In this document: positions 44,668 through 52,239 of the stretch, one piece after another | How the letters are laid out: each line of letters opens with the position of its first letter | Position numbering within the stretch: position 1 is the first letter of the stretch | NCBI GenBank assembly: GCA_021776805.1 | Contig: JAJFFD010000092.1 | Span: 149,858-213,857, forward strand | Length of the DNA: 64,000 bases | Direction of reading: 5' to 3' | Origin: Planctomycetota bacterium | GTDB lineage: Bacteria; Planctomycetota; UBA1135; UBA2386 | Notes under the pieces: model-generated | What the model was told of the DNA's origin: nothing | Seen by the model: only the letters and a program-made list of their open reading frames with translations | Databases searched by the model: none | Made by a program: the position numbers and the translations under genes

Positions 44668-45129
44668 TCAGAGTTCGTCTTCCGGATCGTAGATCCAGCG
44701 GAAGGCGTCGAGCTGATAGTCCAAGGTGCCTTCCGCAAAGAATAGGGAGAGCTCTCGCTGGGCAGCTTCGGGACTGTCCGAACCGTGAATCAGGTTGAAG
44801 GAGCGGCTGACTCCGAAATCCCCACGGATGGTCCCTGGATCAGCATCGCTACCGAAGGTCGCACCCATCATCTTGCGCGCGATGGCGATGGCAGAGATGC
44901 CCTCCAAGGCTATGGCGACCACCGGCGCGCTAGTCATGAAGCGAACCAGGCCCTTATAGAAGGGGCGCTCCTTGTGCGCCTCGTAGTGCTGAGCAGCAAG
45001 TTCCGGGGTGATCTTCATCAGCTTGAGGCCGACGATTTTCAGACCCTTGTTTTCGAAGCGGGTGAGAATGCTGCCTGCGAGCCCTCGTTGTAGGGCATCC
45101 GGCTTGAGTAGAATGAGAGTCCGTTCCAT
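44668..45129 (-). CDS. ndk: Nucleoside-diphosphate kinase
   Basis: The 153-residue protein has the Ndk layout: TLILLKPDALQRGLAG at the N-terminus and the active-site block NLIHGSDSPEAAQREL with the phosphorylated His. The intervening segments are GATFGSDADPGTIRGDFG and YKGLVRFM. It balances nucleoside triphosphate pools by transferring the terminal phosphate. Length and motifs are normal, apart from a few extra C-terminal residues (DPEDEL). It is divergent from the coiled-coil lipoprotein gene at 45157. Confidence 0.97.
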   Translation of the reverse strand: MERTLILLKPDALQRGLAGSILTRFENKGLKIVGLKLMKITPELAAQHYEAHKERPFYKGLVRFMTSAPVVAIALEGISAIAIARKMMGATFGSDADPGTIRGDFGVSRSFNLIHGSDSPEAAQRELSLFFAEGTLDYQLDAFRWIYDPEDEL

Positions 45130-45156
45130 TGCTCAATCAGGTTGAAAAGTGGCCCA

Positions 45157-45780
45157 ATGGTAACCAGCACCTTGAATCGCCTCCTTGGCTTTCTGGCTTT
45201 GTTTCTGCTGAGCTGCTCGAGCACCTCCAGCGAATGGAATTCCATCCGGAAGGCCCGTGCGGCCCAGGCCGTGGAGGAGGGGGACGCGGAGCTCCGGCGC
45301 GTGCGCCGGGAGCTGCAGCGCATCGATCTGGAGATCGAGGAAGCGAGGGCGGTCGAGCGTCTGAAGTCCGCTGAGCTTCAGGAGCTGCGGCTCAAGCAGG
45401 ACAAAGATTCGCGCCAGCTCGGTGAGCAGCTGCGAATCCTCCGCGCCCTCGAGGAAGATCTGGCCAGTAGTTCCGCCAGGCGAACAGAGATCGACGCGGC
45501 CCTGGCCGACCTGGTCGCCCTCGAAGCACGCTTTGCTGAACGACAGGCTCTGGAAACGGAGCTTGGCGCCAAGCTAAAGAGCCTCGAGTCTGCCGTGCAG
45601 GAGCTCGAGAAGAGAGTGGTGGCGCGAGAAGCAGAATTGACCCTGCGACGTCAGGAGCTGGAGGCTCGCTTCGCAGACTTGGGGCCGGCCATCGAGCAGA
45701 TTCAGGCAGCGATCGATCGGGCCAAGGCCTTGCAGACTGTGCCGGAGAAGCAGGCGGAAAAGCCGGGCGAAAAGAAGTAG
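45157..45780 (+). CDS. Coiled-coil lipoprotein
   Basis: From the ATG at 45157 the protein has 207 residues. Its signal ends in LFLLSC (lipobox), and the remaining ~180 residues form an almost continuous coiled coil rich in Glu, Arg, Leu and Ala (for example LRRVRRELQRIDLEIEEAR). The tail is Lys/Glu-rich. It could act as a periplasmic spacer or scaffold; no family is recognised. The ORF-track TTG start five codons earlier lies in the ndk promoter region and is less likely. It converges on the 45789 gene, nine bases away. Confidence 0.65.
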   Translation: MVTSTLNRLLGFLALFLLSCSSTSSEWNSIRKARAAQAVEEGDAELRRVRRELQRIDLEIEEARAVERLKSAELQELRLKQDKDSRQLGEQLRILRALEEDLASSSARRTEIDAALADLVALEARFAERQALETELGAKLKSLESAVQELEKRVVAREAELTLRRQELEARFADLGPAIEQIQAAIDRAKALQTVPEKQAEKPGEKK

Positions 45781-45788
45781 ACACCGAT

Positions 45789-47312
45789 CTAGCGCAGCTT
45801 GAGCCGAGCTAAGGCAGCTTCAATCACCTCGCTGGCCGAGCGGTCTGCGTCATTGGCTTCGACCAGGACCAGGATCTCCGCATCCAGGGCGAGCCGAAGG
45901 CTACGCCGTGCGTCCTTGCCGGCGATTTCTCCTGCCACCTCGACCCTGCGAACCTCAGGCCAGCCAGCCATGGCAAGCTCCCTGCCCTCTTGCCAACCAT
46001 CATCCGCCAGGATGCGCATGCCAGAACTCTTCAGGCTCGAAGACAGCATCATGTCCGCAGCATCCTGGGTCCATGCCTCGGTACCCTGCGGGGGCTGCAT
46101 GCCCTGGTAGCGCATGTATGCCTCACTGTCTGGGCAGTGGTAGGTGATTTGAAAGCGATGCCAGTCTGGGGATCGTGAGCCCTTCCAGCCAGATGGACCG
46201 CTGAACTGGACGAGATCGTCAACGAAATCTGCGCCCTCGAGCTTGCCGATGAGGTGACTCGGACGATCCCCCGTCGGGACATAGCCGGGGGAAAAGATCG
46301 GATCGATGAGCTCGAAGCTGCTCAGCACATTCTCGATCTCAGGCATGCGATCCTGCACGGTCTGCGCCGGTCCCTCAACGGCCATGAGGTATTTGATCGG
46401 TCCGTAAACCGCGAGTCGAAGCAAGGAGCAGCGCCCGTCGGCGTGCTGGACGTCGACTTGAGCACCCTCGAGGCCGACCGGCGCCGGCATGCGACCCGGT
46501 CCATAGGCCGGTGGCAGCCAGTCGCTGACCTCGCTGGCAACTTCGCCGTAGCTGAGTTCTGTGAGGGTGTCGGCGGCTGGGTTCACATTCTCCTGCACGT
46601 GCACGGAGAGATCGATGCTGAGGTCGTAGTAGAGAGAGTAGAAGGAGATGGACTCGAGGCAGCCGACGCGCAGGTTGTTATGGGGAACGAGAAGCCAATC
46701 CTGCCGGGCCTGGATGCGGTAGTTGCATGCCAGGCAATTGAAGACCCCGGGCTCCTCCTGCTGCAGCAGGCTTTGCAAGTGCTTCGCGTCGACCTCGACC
46801 TGGAAGAGCGCATAGCTTGCATTGCCAAAGCGGCTGCAGACCAGGAAGGCGGCCTCACGGCTATTGATCTTCTCTTCGGATCCACTTCGGATCTCTGAAC
46901 TCACCAGGGCGATGGAGCGATCCCCAACCTGGCGAAAGGACACGATCTTGGAGCGCCTGGTAAGAGACTGGCTCATGGGGGGCTCCCCGCTCAGCAAAGG
47001 CCGGAGTCTCCGGGCGAGGAGCTTCAAAGCCTCGCCATGCAGGGGCCGGAAGAGAGCCATGTAGGCGGCGAGATCCCCGGCGTTGAAGGCCTTGTCCAGA
47101 CCCTCGAGAATGCGGCCAACGGTTGCCTCTGAGGGGGGTGCTGCGGCTAGCTCGGAGGCTGCGCTGGCGACGCCTTCCCCGGGGCTGTGCATCTGCTCTC
47201 CCTGCGAGGCGGTGATTGCGGCGAGGATCAGGCTGGCCAAGACAAAGACAGCTAGGAATACCCAGGTGAGTGTCCTGCTCTCGCGACCCGCTCCGGGAAT
47301 GGGGTCAGTCAT
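45789..47312 (-). CDS. Membrane-anchored protein linked to the sigma/anti-sigma pair
   Basis: The product has 507 residues from the ATG at 47312, with a single span near residues 17-35 (VFLAVFVLASLILAAI) and a large extracytoplasmic part. It has a SnoaL/NTF2-like helical start (GRILEGLDKAFNAGDLAAYMALF) and a CLACNYR cysteine pair, followed by two beta-rich regions. The last of these resembles a lipoprotein LpqN/PsbP-like fold with repeated 'SSGMRILADDGWQEGRELAMAG' style segments. The start overlaps the anti-sigma stop by eight bases, so the three genes are coupled. A role as sensor or effector of the sigma system is inferred from position; the precise fold is uncertain. Confidence 0.6.
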   Translation of the reverse strand: MTDPIPGAGRESRTLTWVFLAVFVLASLILAAITASQGEQMHSPGEGVASAASELAAAPPSEATVGRILEGLDKAFNAGDLAAYMALFRPLHGEALKLLARRLRPLLSGEPPMSQSLTRRSKIVSFRQVGDRSIALVSSEIRSGSEEKINSREAAFLVCSRFGNASYALFQVEVDAKHLQSLLQQEEPGVFNCLACNYRIQARQDWLLVPHNNLRVGCLESISFYSLYYDLSIDLSVHVQENVNPAADTLTELSYGEVASEVSDWLPPAYGPGRMPAPVGLEGAQVDVQHADGRCSLLRLAVYGPIKYLMAVEGPAQTVQDRMPEIENVLSSFELIDPIFSPGYVPTGDRPSHLIGKLEGADFVDDLVQFSGPSGWKGSRSPDWHRFQITYHCPDSEAYMRYQGMQPPQGTEAWTQDAADMMLSSSLKSSGMRILADDGWQEGRELAMAGWPEVRRVEVAGEIAGKDARRSLRLALDAEILVLVEANDADRSASEVIEAALARLKLR

Positions 47313-47937
47313 CGCCGCCTCTCGAGTTCTGGCGGATGAAGATCTGCAGAGCGTCCGGAGCTTCGAAGCGCACACCCGACTCTGACTGGCGTTGCAAGCT
47401 GGTGCCCCAGAAGACGGGGCTGAGGTCTTGGGCTGAGGCGGGGGCGATGGGCTCCAGTCGCGAGAGGCTGAGGGACCACTGCAGTCCAAAGGCGAGGAGC
47501 AGAGCTGCCGCCGCGGTCAACATCCGGCCTTGCCAGAGGCCTGGGCGAGTGTGAATACTGCCACTCTGCTGCCCCAAGGCTGCAAGAGTGCGATCGACGA
47601 AGCTGCTACTCGGTTCCGGGGTGGAGAACTTGCGTAGCAGCTGGCGCCATTCGGACTGTCGCCAATTGCGGTCCGCCTGGACTCGAGCTTCGAGCTTGCT
47701 GACGAAGTCCAAAGAGGGCTCCGGCGTGCGGTAGCTGGCAAGAAGTTCTGCCGGGATTTGAACTTCGTCGACATGCTCGGCTTCTGCCGAGATCTGTTCC
47801 TGGTCGGCGAGCACGCGAAGATAACAGGATTGGACGAAGCCCGCTGAGACCTCGAGTTCGTCAGCTGCACGGAGGATCTCCTCAGGGAAGCCCTCCTGAT
47901 TCGTCTGGTCTTCGAATTGCTCTTCCTTGTCCGTCAT
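47305..47937 (-). CDS. Probable anti-sigma factor with one membrane span
   Basis: The 210-residue protein has an acidic N-terminal cytoplasmic region of ~130 residues, with a repeated element 'TPEPSxxFVxxxxAxx' seen around residues 70 and 108. A single membrane span (about 140-157) and a ~45-residue extracytoplasmic tail follow. There is no ZAS zinc motif of the common HX3CX2C type. Position, nine bases after a sigma factor gene and in the same direction, and the topology are those of membrane anti-sigma factors. Binding to the sigma factor is inferred. Confidence 0.6.
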   Translation of the reverse strand: MTDKEEQFEDQTNQEGFPEEILRAADELEVSAGFVQSCYLRVLADQEQISAEAEHVDEVQIPAELLASYRTPEPSLDFVSKLEARVQADRNWRQSEWRQLLRKFSTPEPSSSFVDRTLAALGQQSGSIHTRPGLWQGRMLTAAAALLLAFGLQWSLSLSRLEPIAPASAQDLSPVFWGTSLQRQSESGVRFEAPDALQIFIRQNSRGGDD

Positions 47938-47947
47938 CGTTCAGGCC

Positions 47948-48532
47948 TCATGTGCCGGTTCTCATGTAAGGGGCGAGGCGATGGCGAAGAGATTCTTTGG
48001 CGCGGTGTAGGCGCGACTTGACGGTTCCCTCGGAGACACCTGTCACGCGGGAGATCGAGCCATAGTCGAGACCTTCGTACTCGCGGAGGATGAAGACCAT
48101 GCGTTGATCTTCGCCCAGCTGCTCGAGGGCTTCCTCGATCTTCAGTCCGAGCTCCTGGTTCTCAGCTTTGTAGACCGGCTCTGAGGCCGCTGGGTCCGGC
48201 AGGCTGATCTGGCCCTCGCCTTCATCTCGGGATGAGAGGGAGGAGCTGGGCAGTCGCTTCTTCTTGAGTACGTCAAAGCAGTGGTTGCGGACGAAGGTGA
48301 AGATCCAGGTGGTGAACTTCACCCCGCGTTCCGGATCGAAGCGCTCGATCGAACGGAAGATCTTCATGAAGATGTCCTGGGCGATGTCTTCGACTTCCGA
48401 CTGGAAGCGACTGCCTAGGAATCGATAGATCGTGGCGATCACCGGCCTGTGCAGGAACTCGATGATTTCCCTGGTGGCCTGCTCATCCCCTTGTTGGGCG
48501 CGGGCTATGGTCTCTGGATTAAGGTCCGTCAC
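47948..48532 (-). CDS. ECF-type RNA polymerase sigma factor
   Basis: The 194-residue protein has sigma region 2 (YRFLGSRFQSEVEDIAQDIFMKIF with the conserved core-binding helix, then FTTWIFTFVRNHCFD for -10 recognition). Region 4 reads LGEDQRMVFILREYEGLDYGSI followed by a helix-turn-helix ending GTVKSRLHRAKESLR. Regions 1 and 3 are absent, as in ECF sigmas. The linker between 2 and 4 is rather long and Ser/Asp/Pro-rich. It heads a three-gene set with the anti-sigma factor and the membrane protein. The promoter region lies in the 117 bp after hslU, which contain a strong inverted repeat. Confidence 0.9.
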   Translation of the reverse strand: MTDLNPETIARAQQGDEQATREIIEFLHRPVIATIYRFLGSRFQSEVEDIAQDIFMKIFRSIERFDPERGVKFTTWIFTFVRNHCFDVLKKKRLPSSSLSSRDEGEGQISLPDPAASEPVYKAENQELGLKIEEALEQLGEDQRMVFILREYEGLDYGSISRVTGVSEGTVKSRLHRAKESLRHRLAPYMRTGT

Positions 48533-48561
48533 GTGGGTCCAGCTTGGGCGCCTTCTTGGCA

Positions 48562-48606
48562 GGGGAGCCGCAAAAGTTCCGCGAATTATGGCCCTTTGCG
48601 GTCCCC
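48562..48606. repeat. Inverted repeat between hslU and the sigma factor gene
   Basis: GGGGA pairs with TCCCC and, inside a single bulged G, CCGCAAA pairs with TTTGCGG. The stem has 12 pairs around a ~20-base loop. Read on the minus strand it follows the hslU stop by 43 bp and precedes the sigma start by 29 bp. Its position suits a terminator for hslU or an operator/leader of the sigma gene, but no T-run follows. Confidence 0.4.
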
Positions 48607-48649
48607 TGGGCTCCCTAGATCCCTCGGGAAGGGCAGAACTTCGGGGCGA

Positions 48650-50068
48650 TCAGAGCTCGTAGCGGATGAGATCGGCGTCGTCCTCGCCTTCGCCCAGCTC
48701 CTCGTCGACGAGGGCTCGATTGATGGCCAGGCGTTCTCCCCGCCGGTCGGGGGCGGTGAAGGACAGGTTTTCGAGGCACTTTTCGAGAATTGTGAAGAGC
48801 CGGCGGGCACCGATGTCCTGGCTGCGTTGATTGGCCTGGAAGGCGAGTTCCGCCAGTCTAGCGATGCCATCCTCGGCGAATTCAAGCTGCACCCCTTCAG
48901 TCTGAAAGAGGGCGCAGTACTGACGGACCAGGCTGTTCTTGGGCTCGGAGAGAATCCGCGCAAAGTCCGCCTGGGTAAGACTCTGCAGGGGCACACGCAC
49001 CGGGAATCGACCCTGCAGTTCGGGAATGAGTTCGCTGGGCTTGTGATAGTGAAAGGCGCCGGCGGCGATGAAGAGAATGTGGTCCGTGCGCACGTGACCG
49101 TAGCGCGTGTAGACCGTGCAGCCTTCGACGACGGAGAGGAGATCCCGTTGCACTCCCTCGCGCGAGACATCCGGACCATCGGCGATGCCCGAACTGATCA
49201 CCTTGTCCACTTCGTCGATAAAGATGATGCCGTCGTTTTCCGCGCGCTGAATGGCATCCGCGTGCACCGCGTCCTCATCCATCATCGCTTCGGCTTCTTC
49301 CTCTTGGATGAGCTGGATTGCTTCGGAGATGGGTAGGCGGCGCTGCTTGGTGCGACGCCCCGGGCTTCGGCCCCAGACTTCCTGCAGGGCCATGGCATCG
49401 ATGCCCATGGTCTCATTGCCCTGGGGTCCTGTGATGTTGAGGGTGGGGGTCCGACGGTTGAGGACTTCGATGAGAATCAACTCATCATCCAGCTCGCCGT
49501 TTTCGAGTTGTTGACGCAGCTCTTCCCGATGCTTGTCCTGATCGATGCCCGCTTCGGGATTCTCCTCGGAGCTGCCCTCCGGGTTCGGGCGCCAGAGGCC
49601 GCCCTCCTCTGCGGGCTGCCAGCTACTTTGGCCTGGGATGCCCTGGGAACTGAGGTAGGCCTGAAAGACCCGCTCCATGGCCGCCTGCCGAGCCTTCCCC
49701 TCCAGCATCTCCGCATGCTCGCGACGTAAGATGGCGACCGAGTCCTCGGCCAGGTCCCGAACCATGGACTCTACATCCCGGCCGTGGTAGCCAACCTCGC
49801 TGTACTTGGTGGCCTCGACCTTGACGAAGGGCGCTCGAGCGAGGCTGGCCAGGCGGCGGGCGATCTCTGTCTTGCCCACCCCGGTGGGTCCAATCAAGAG
49901 GATGTTCTTCGGATAGACCTCCGCAGCCATCTCCTCGGGAAGTTGCCGCCTCCGCCAGCGGTTTCGCAGTGCAACGGAGACGGCTCGCTTCGCCTTTTGC
50001 TGCCCGATCACGTACTGGTCGAGCTGGGAGAGGATCTGGCTGGGGGTCAGGGCTACGTTTTCGGTCAC
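48650..50068 (-). CDS. hslU: HslU, ATPase subunit of the HslUV protease
   Basis: The 472-residue AAA+ protein starts LTPSQILSQLDQYVIGQQKAKRAV and has Walker A IGPTGVGKTE, Walker B IIFIDEVDKV and the HslU-specific I-domain. It ends in EDDADLIRYEL, comparable to the C-terminal tail that docks into HslV. The pore-loop motif, usually GYVG, reads GYHG. HslU unfolds substrates for the HslV peptidase. No hslV is adjacent on either side, although the two are normally an operon; the retained C-terminal tail suggests hslV is elsewhere in the genome. A 34-bp gap separates it from the secreted-protein gene upstream on the same strand. Confidence 0.93.
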   Translation of the reverse strand: MTENVALTPSQILSQLDQYVIGQQKAKRAVSVALRNRWRRRQLPEEMAAEVYPKNILLIGPTGVGKTEIARRLASLARAPFVKVEATKYSEVGYHGRDVESMVRDLAEDSVAILRREHAEMLEGKARQAAMERVFQAYLSSQGIPGQSSWQPAEEGGLWRPNPEGSSEENPEAGIDQDKHREELRQQLENGELDDELILIEVLNRRTPTLNITGPQGNETMGIDAMALQEVWGRSPGRRTKQRRLPISEAIQLIQEEEAEAMMDEDAVHADAIQRAENDGIIFIDEVDKVISSGIADGPDVSREGVQRDLLSVVEGCTVYTRYGHVRTDHILFIAAGAFHYHKPSELIPELQGRFPVRVPLQSLTQADFARILSEPKNSLVRQYCALFQTEGVQLEFAEDGIARLAELAFQANQRSQDIGARRLFTILEKCLENLSFTAPDRRGERLAINRALVDEELGEGEDDADLIRYEL

Positions 50069-50101
50069 TTCCTGAGCGTAGCAGGAATGCCCGGCCCGGC
50101 C

Positions 50102-51220
50102 TCAATAGAAGAGGGTCACAGGCACGGTGAGGGAGGTGCTGCCGGTTGCCGCATCGCGATCGCTGCTGTTGGCGATTCGGCTCGTCGGGATCATTGCTGG
50201 ACCCAGAGGCGGAATGCTGAGGATGCTCGCATCCGAGAGGGTCAGCTCACCGCTGAGGGAGGCTGAGGCCAGCTGCACCGTCAGCTCTGCGCCGGTTGGG
50301 AGCGGAAATGCACCGTTGATCTCCGCATCCAAGTGCCCTCGGCTGTCGTTGATCCCAGGCAGCAAGAAGACGTTCTGCGGGCTTGCCAGCAGTTCGCAGG
50401 CTGGGAGCCATGGTAGGGGAGTCGGCAGCATTTCCTGGCCGAAGAAGGCCACGGTCACCGTGCCCAGGCTGCCATCATCCGGGATCCCGAAGCGGGAACT
50501 GATCTCCAGATCAAAGCCGTCGATTCGACGGGTGAGGAGATGATTGCCGTAGTGACCGCTGTTGTTGCCCGCTGCGATGCAGCCATTGCCGAAGCGAAAG
50601 CCCGGCTGTTCGGCCCGTTGGTCCCGGAACAGGGCATGGGCGTCGAGCAGGGGGCTGAAGTTGACGTTCTGTCCGCTGGGTCCCGAATTGCCATACAGGC
50701 GAATGTCCAGGCAGACGGTGCCGCCTTCCGGCGGCAGGGGGAATGGACTCGTGTAGGGGATGATCAGATCGAAGACCTCGGTAGGTGCCCGATCCGGTCG
50801 GATCGTATCCGGGAACACGAGCCTCGTTCGGGGCAGAACCATGCTCGGCTGGCTGCCTTGATTGTCAGCGAACTGCCGTGAAGGTTGATCCGCCGTGCGC
50901 GGTGACATGGACATTTCCACGGAGAGTTCCGCTGTGAAGCCCGGGACCAGTCCGCGGCTGCTGATGCCGTCACGGCGATAGCCGTGACCAGAGATCTGGC
51001 TCAGTTCCTGCCCCAGATCTGCATGCAGAGTCTGTACCCGGGCGTTGCTGCGACCCAGTGGATAGAAGGTCGAACTACTGCCTTCGTAACTGGCGCGGTC
51101 ACTCGGTGAGATGGTGCTTTGGGCCGCGAGGGGACTGCCGGTCAAGATGAGCGCACTGCTGGCCAGCAGCAGGCTTTGCAGCGGGTGATGCAAGCTGTGG
51201 ATTCGGCCTGGGATCGTCAT
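50102..51220 (-). CDS. Secreted beta-rich protein with a FGTGC-like C-terminal module
   Basis: From the ATG at 51220, preceded by AGGAAG, the protein has 372 residues. It has a signal peptide ending near PLAAQ and no recognised enzyme motif. The central part (LVFPDTIRPDRAPTEVFDLIIPY, then LPPEGGTVCLDIRLYG) is beta-rich. The C-terminal stretch LPWLPACELLASPQNVFLLPG matches the cysteine-containing half of the module shared with the 22268 and 25205 products. The last 60 residues (around LTLSDASILSIPPLG) look like a final beta-sandwich. Structural or surface function is inferred. Confidence 0.65.
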   Translation of the reverse strand: MTIPGRIHSLHHPLQSLLLASSALILTGSPLAAQSTISPSDRASYEGSSSTFYPLGRSNARVQTLHADLGQELSQISGHGYRRDGISSRGLVPGFTAELSVEMSMSPRTADQPSRQFADNQGSQPSMVLPRTRLVFPDTIRPDRAPTEVFDLIIPYTSPFPLPPEGGTVCLDIRLYGNSGPSGQNVNFSPLLDAHALFRDQRAEQPGFRFGNGCIAAGNNSGHYGNHLLTRRIDGFDLEISSRFGIPDDGSLGTVTVAFFGQEMLPTPLPWLPACELLASPQNVFLLPGINDSRGHLDAEINGAFPLPTGAELTVQLASASLSGELTLSDASILSIPPLGPAMIPTSRIANSSDRDAATGSTSLTVPVTLFY

Positions 51221-51258
51221 TGTCTTCCTTTCCTCAATGGTTGCGTGGGTCAGGTTCC

Positions 51259-51300
51259 CCTTCCGGAGCCTCCCGGAAGGTGGCGCTGCCTCAAGGCAGC
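51259..51300 (-). repeat. Two tandem hairpins in the leader of the secreted-protein gene
   Basis: CCTTCCGG pairs perfectly with CCGGAAGG around a six-base loop (51259-51280), and GCTGCC pairs perfectly with GGCAGC around four bases (51285-51300). Read on the minus strand they lie 38-80 bp upstream of the ATG at 51220. They may be a structured leader, or terminators for transcription coming from either side. No known riboswitch class was recognised. Confidence 0.4.
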
Positions 51301-51458
51301 ATCCACAGCTGGGCAATGAGGCCTTGAGTTCCGGCGCGGATTTGGCCGTGATTCTTCCGCATTGGTTGATCCGCCACAGCTTGCGCCTATAGTCCCCGCC
51401 CTTTGGGAGGCCCTTGGGCCTTCAAGCTCTTTGCGACGGACTTCCTTGTCCCCCTCAG

Positions 51459-51755
51459 ATGGCCCCCTCAGATCGAGGTATGAGTGTCTTTGGCGCCGGT
51501 TTGAGCATGGCCCTCTTCGTTGGGCTCTTTGCTTATGGTGGCCTTGAACTCGACCAGGCCCTGGGCAGCTCGCCCTGGTGTCTGATCTCTGGGACCATGC
51601 TTGGATTCGTCGCCAGCTTCTACCACCTGGTCAGGACCTACGCCCCCGAGATGCTGCCTTCGGCAGACAAGCGGAACGCAGCAAGCAAAGCGCGGCAGGC
51701 AGAGGGGACCTCGCCTGATGGTCGACCAGAACAGACTTCCGAAGATGAATCCTGA
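51459..51755 (+). CDS. AtpZ/AtpI-like subunit
   Basis: The 98-residue membrane protein resembles AtpZ: GAGLSMALFVGLFAYGGLEL, then SSPWCLISGTMLGFVASFYHLVR, two spans with the Gly-rich first span and the Ser-Pro-Trp loop. AtpZ and AtpI together help assemble the c-ring and may form an ion channel. The start is uncertain: ATG 51459 and ATG 51480 are both in frame, and neither has a good ribosome binding site. It overlaps the next gene by 38 bp, which suggests coupling in the ATP synthase operon. Confidence 0.7.
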   Translation: MAPSDRGMSVFGAGLSMALFVGLFAYGGLELDQALGSSPWCLISGTMLGFVASFYHLVRTYAPEMLPSADKRNAASKARQAEGTSPDGRPEQTSEDES

Positions 51756-52239
51756 TCCCAGTTCAACGCAGCGCAAGCCCGGGGCCCTAGTCCTCAGGGG
51801 CTGTGTCCTTGCGACGACTTTGGTGGTCCTGCTGGCGATACTCGTCTGGGGCACCGGCCTGCTCCCGGAACAGAGCGTCGGCTTCGTCTTTGCCGCTATC
51901 ATGGTTGCTGCGGTCACCTGTTCCCTGGGCATCGTCCTCAAGTCGATGGCCCTGACCCGCAAGACTTCTGCAGCTGGACCGGGTCAACTCATTCACCTGG
52001 TTGTTCTCGGCGACTTCGTACTGCAGATTTTCGTGCTTGGGATCATCATGGTCAGCATGCATTTCTCCGGGGTGAAATTCGCCTCTAGCGCGAGCTTTGC
52101 CCTGGCCTTCGCTGCCGTAGTTTTTGTCTTCCCGCTCGTCGCCACCCTGATCCTGGTGAAGGGATTGGAGCGACAGACCAAGTCGGAAAGTCACCCGGTC
52201 GAGCACCCTGAGCCGCTATCGGACTTGAGCAGTTCATGA
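51718..52239 (+). CDS. AtpI-like membrane protein of the ATP synthase operon
   Basis: From the ATG at 51718, with GAGGGG upstream, the product has 173 residues. It has four hydrophobic spans (about residues 27-47, 55-75, 89-109 and 118-140) and an acidic C-terminal tail. The position between atpZ and atpB and the topology fit AtpI, although sequence similarity to AtpI is weak. The extra N-terminal codons in the ORF track overlap atpZ. It overlaps atpB by four bases (ATGA). Confidence 0.55.
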   Translation: MVDQNRLPKMNPDPSSTQRKPGALVLRGCVLATTLVVLLAILVWGTGLLPEQSVGFVFAAIMVAAVTCSLGIVLKSMALTRKTSAAGPGQLIHLVVLGDFVLQIFVLGIIMVSMHFSGVKFASSASFALAFAAVVFVFPLVATLILVKGLERQTKSESHPVEHPEPLSDLSSS

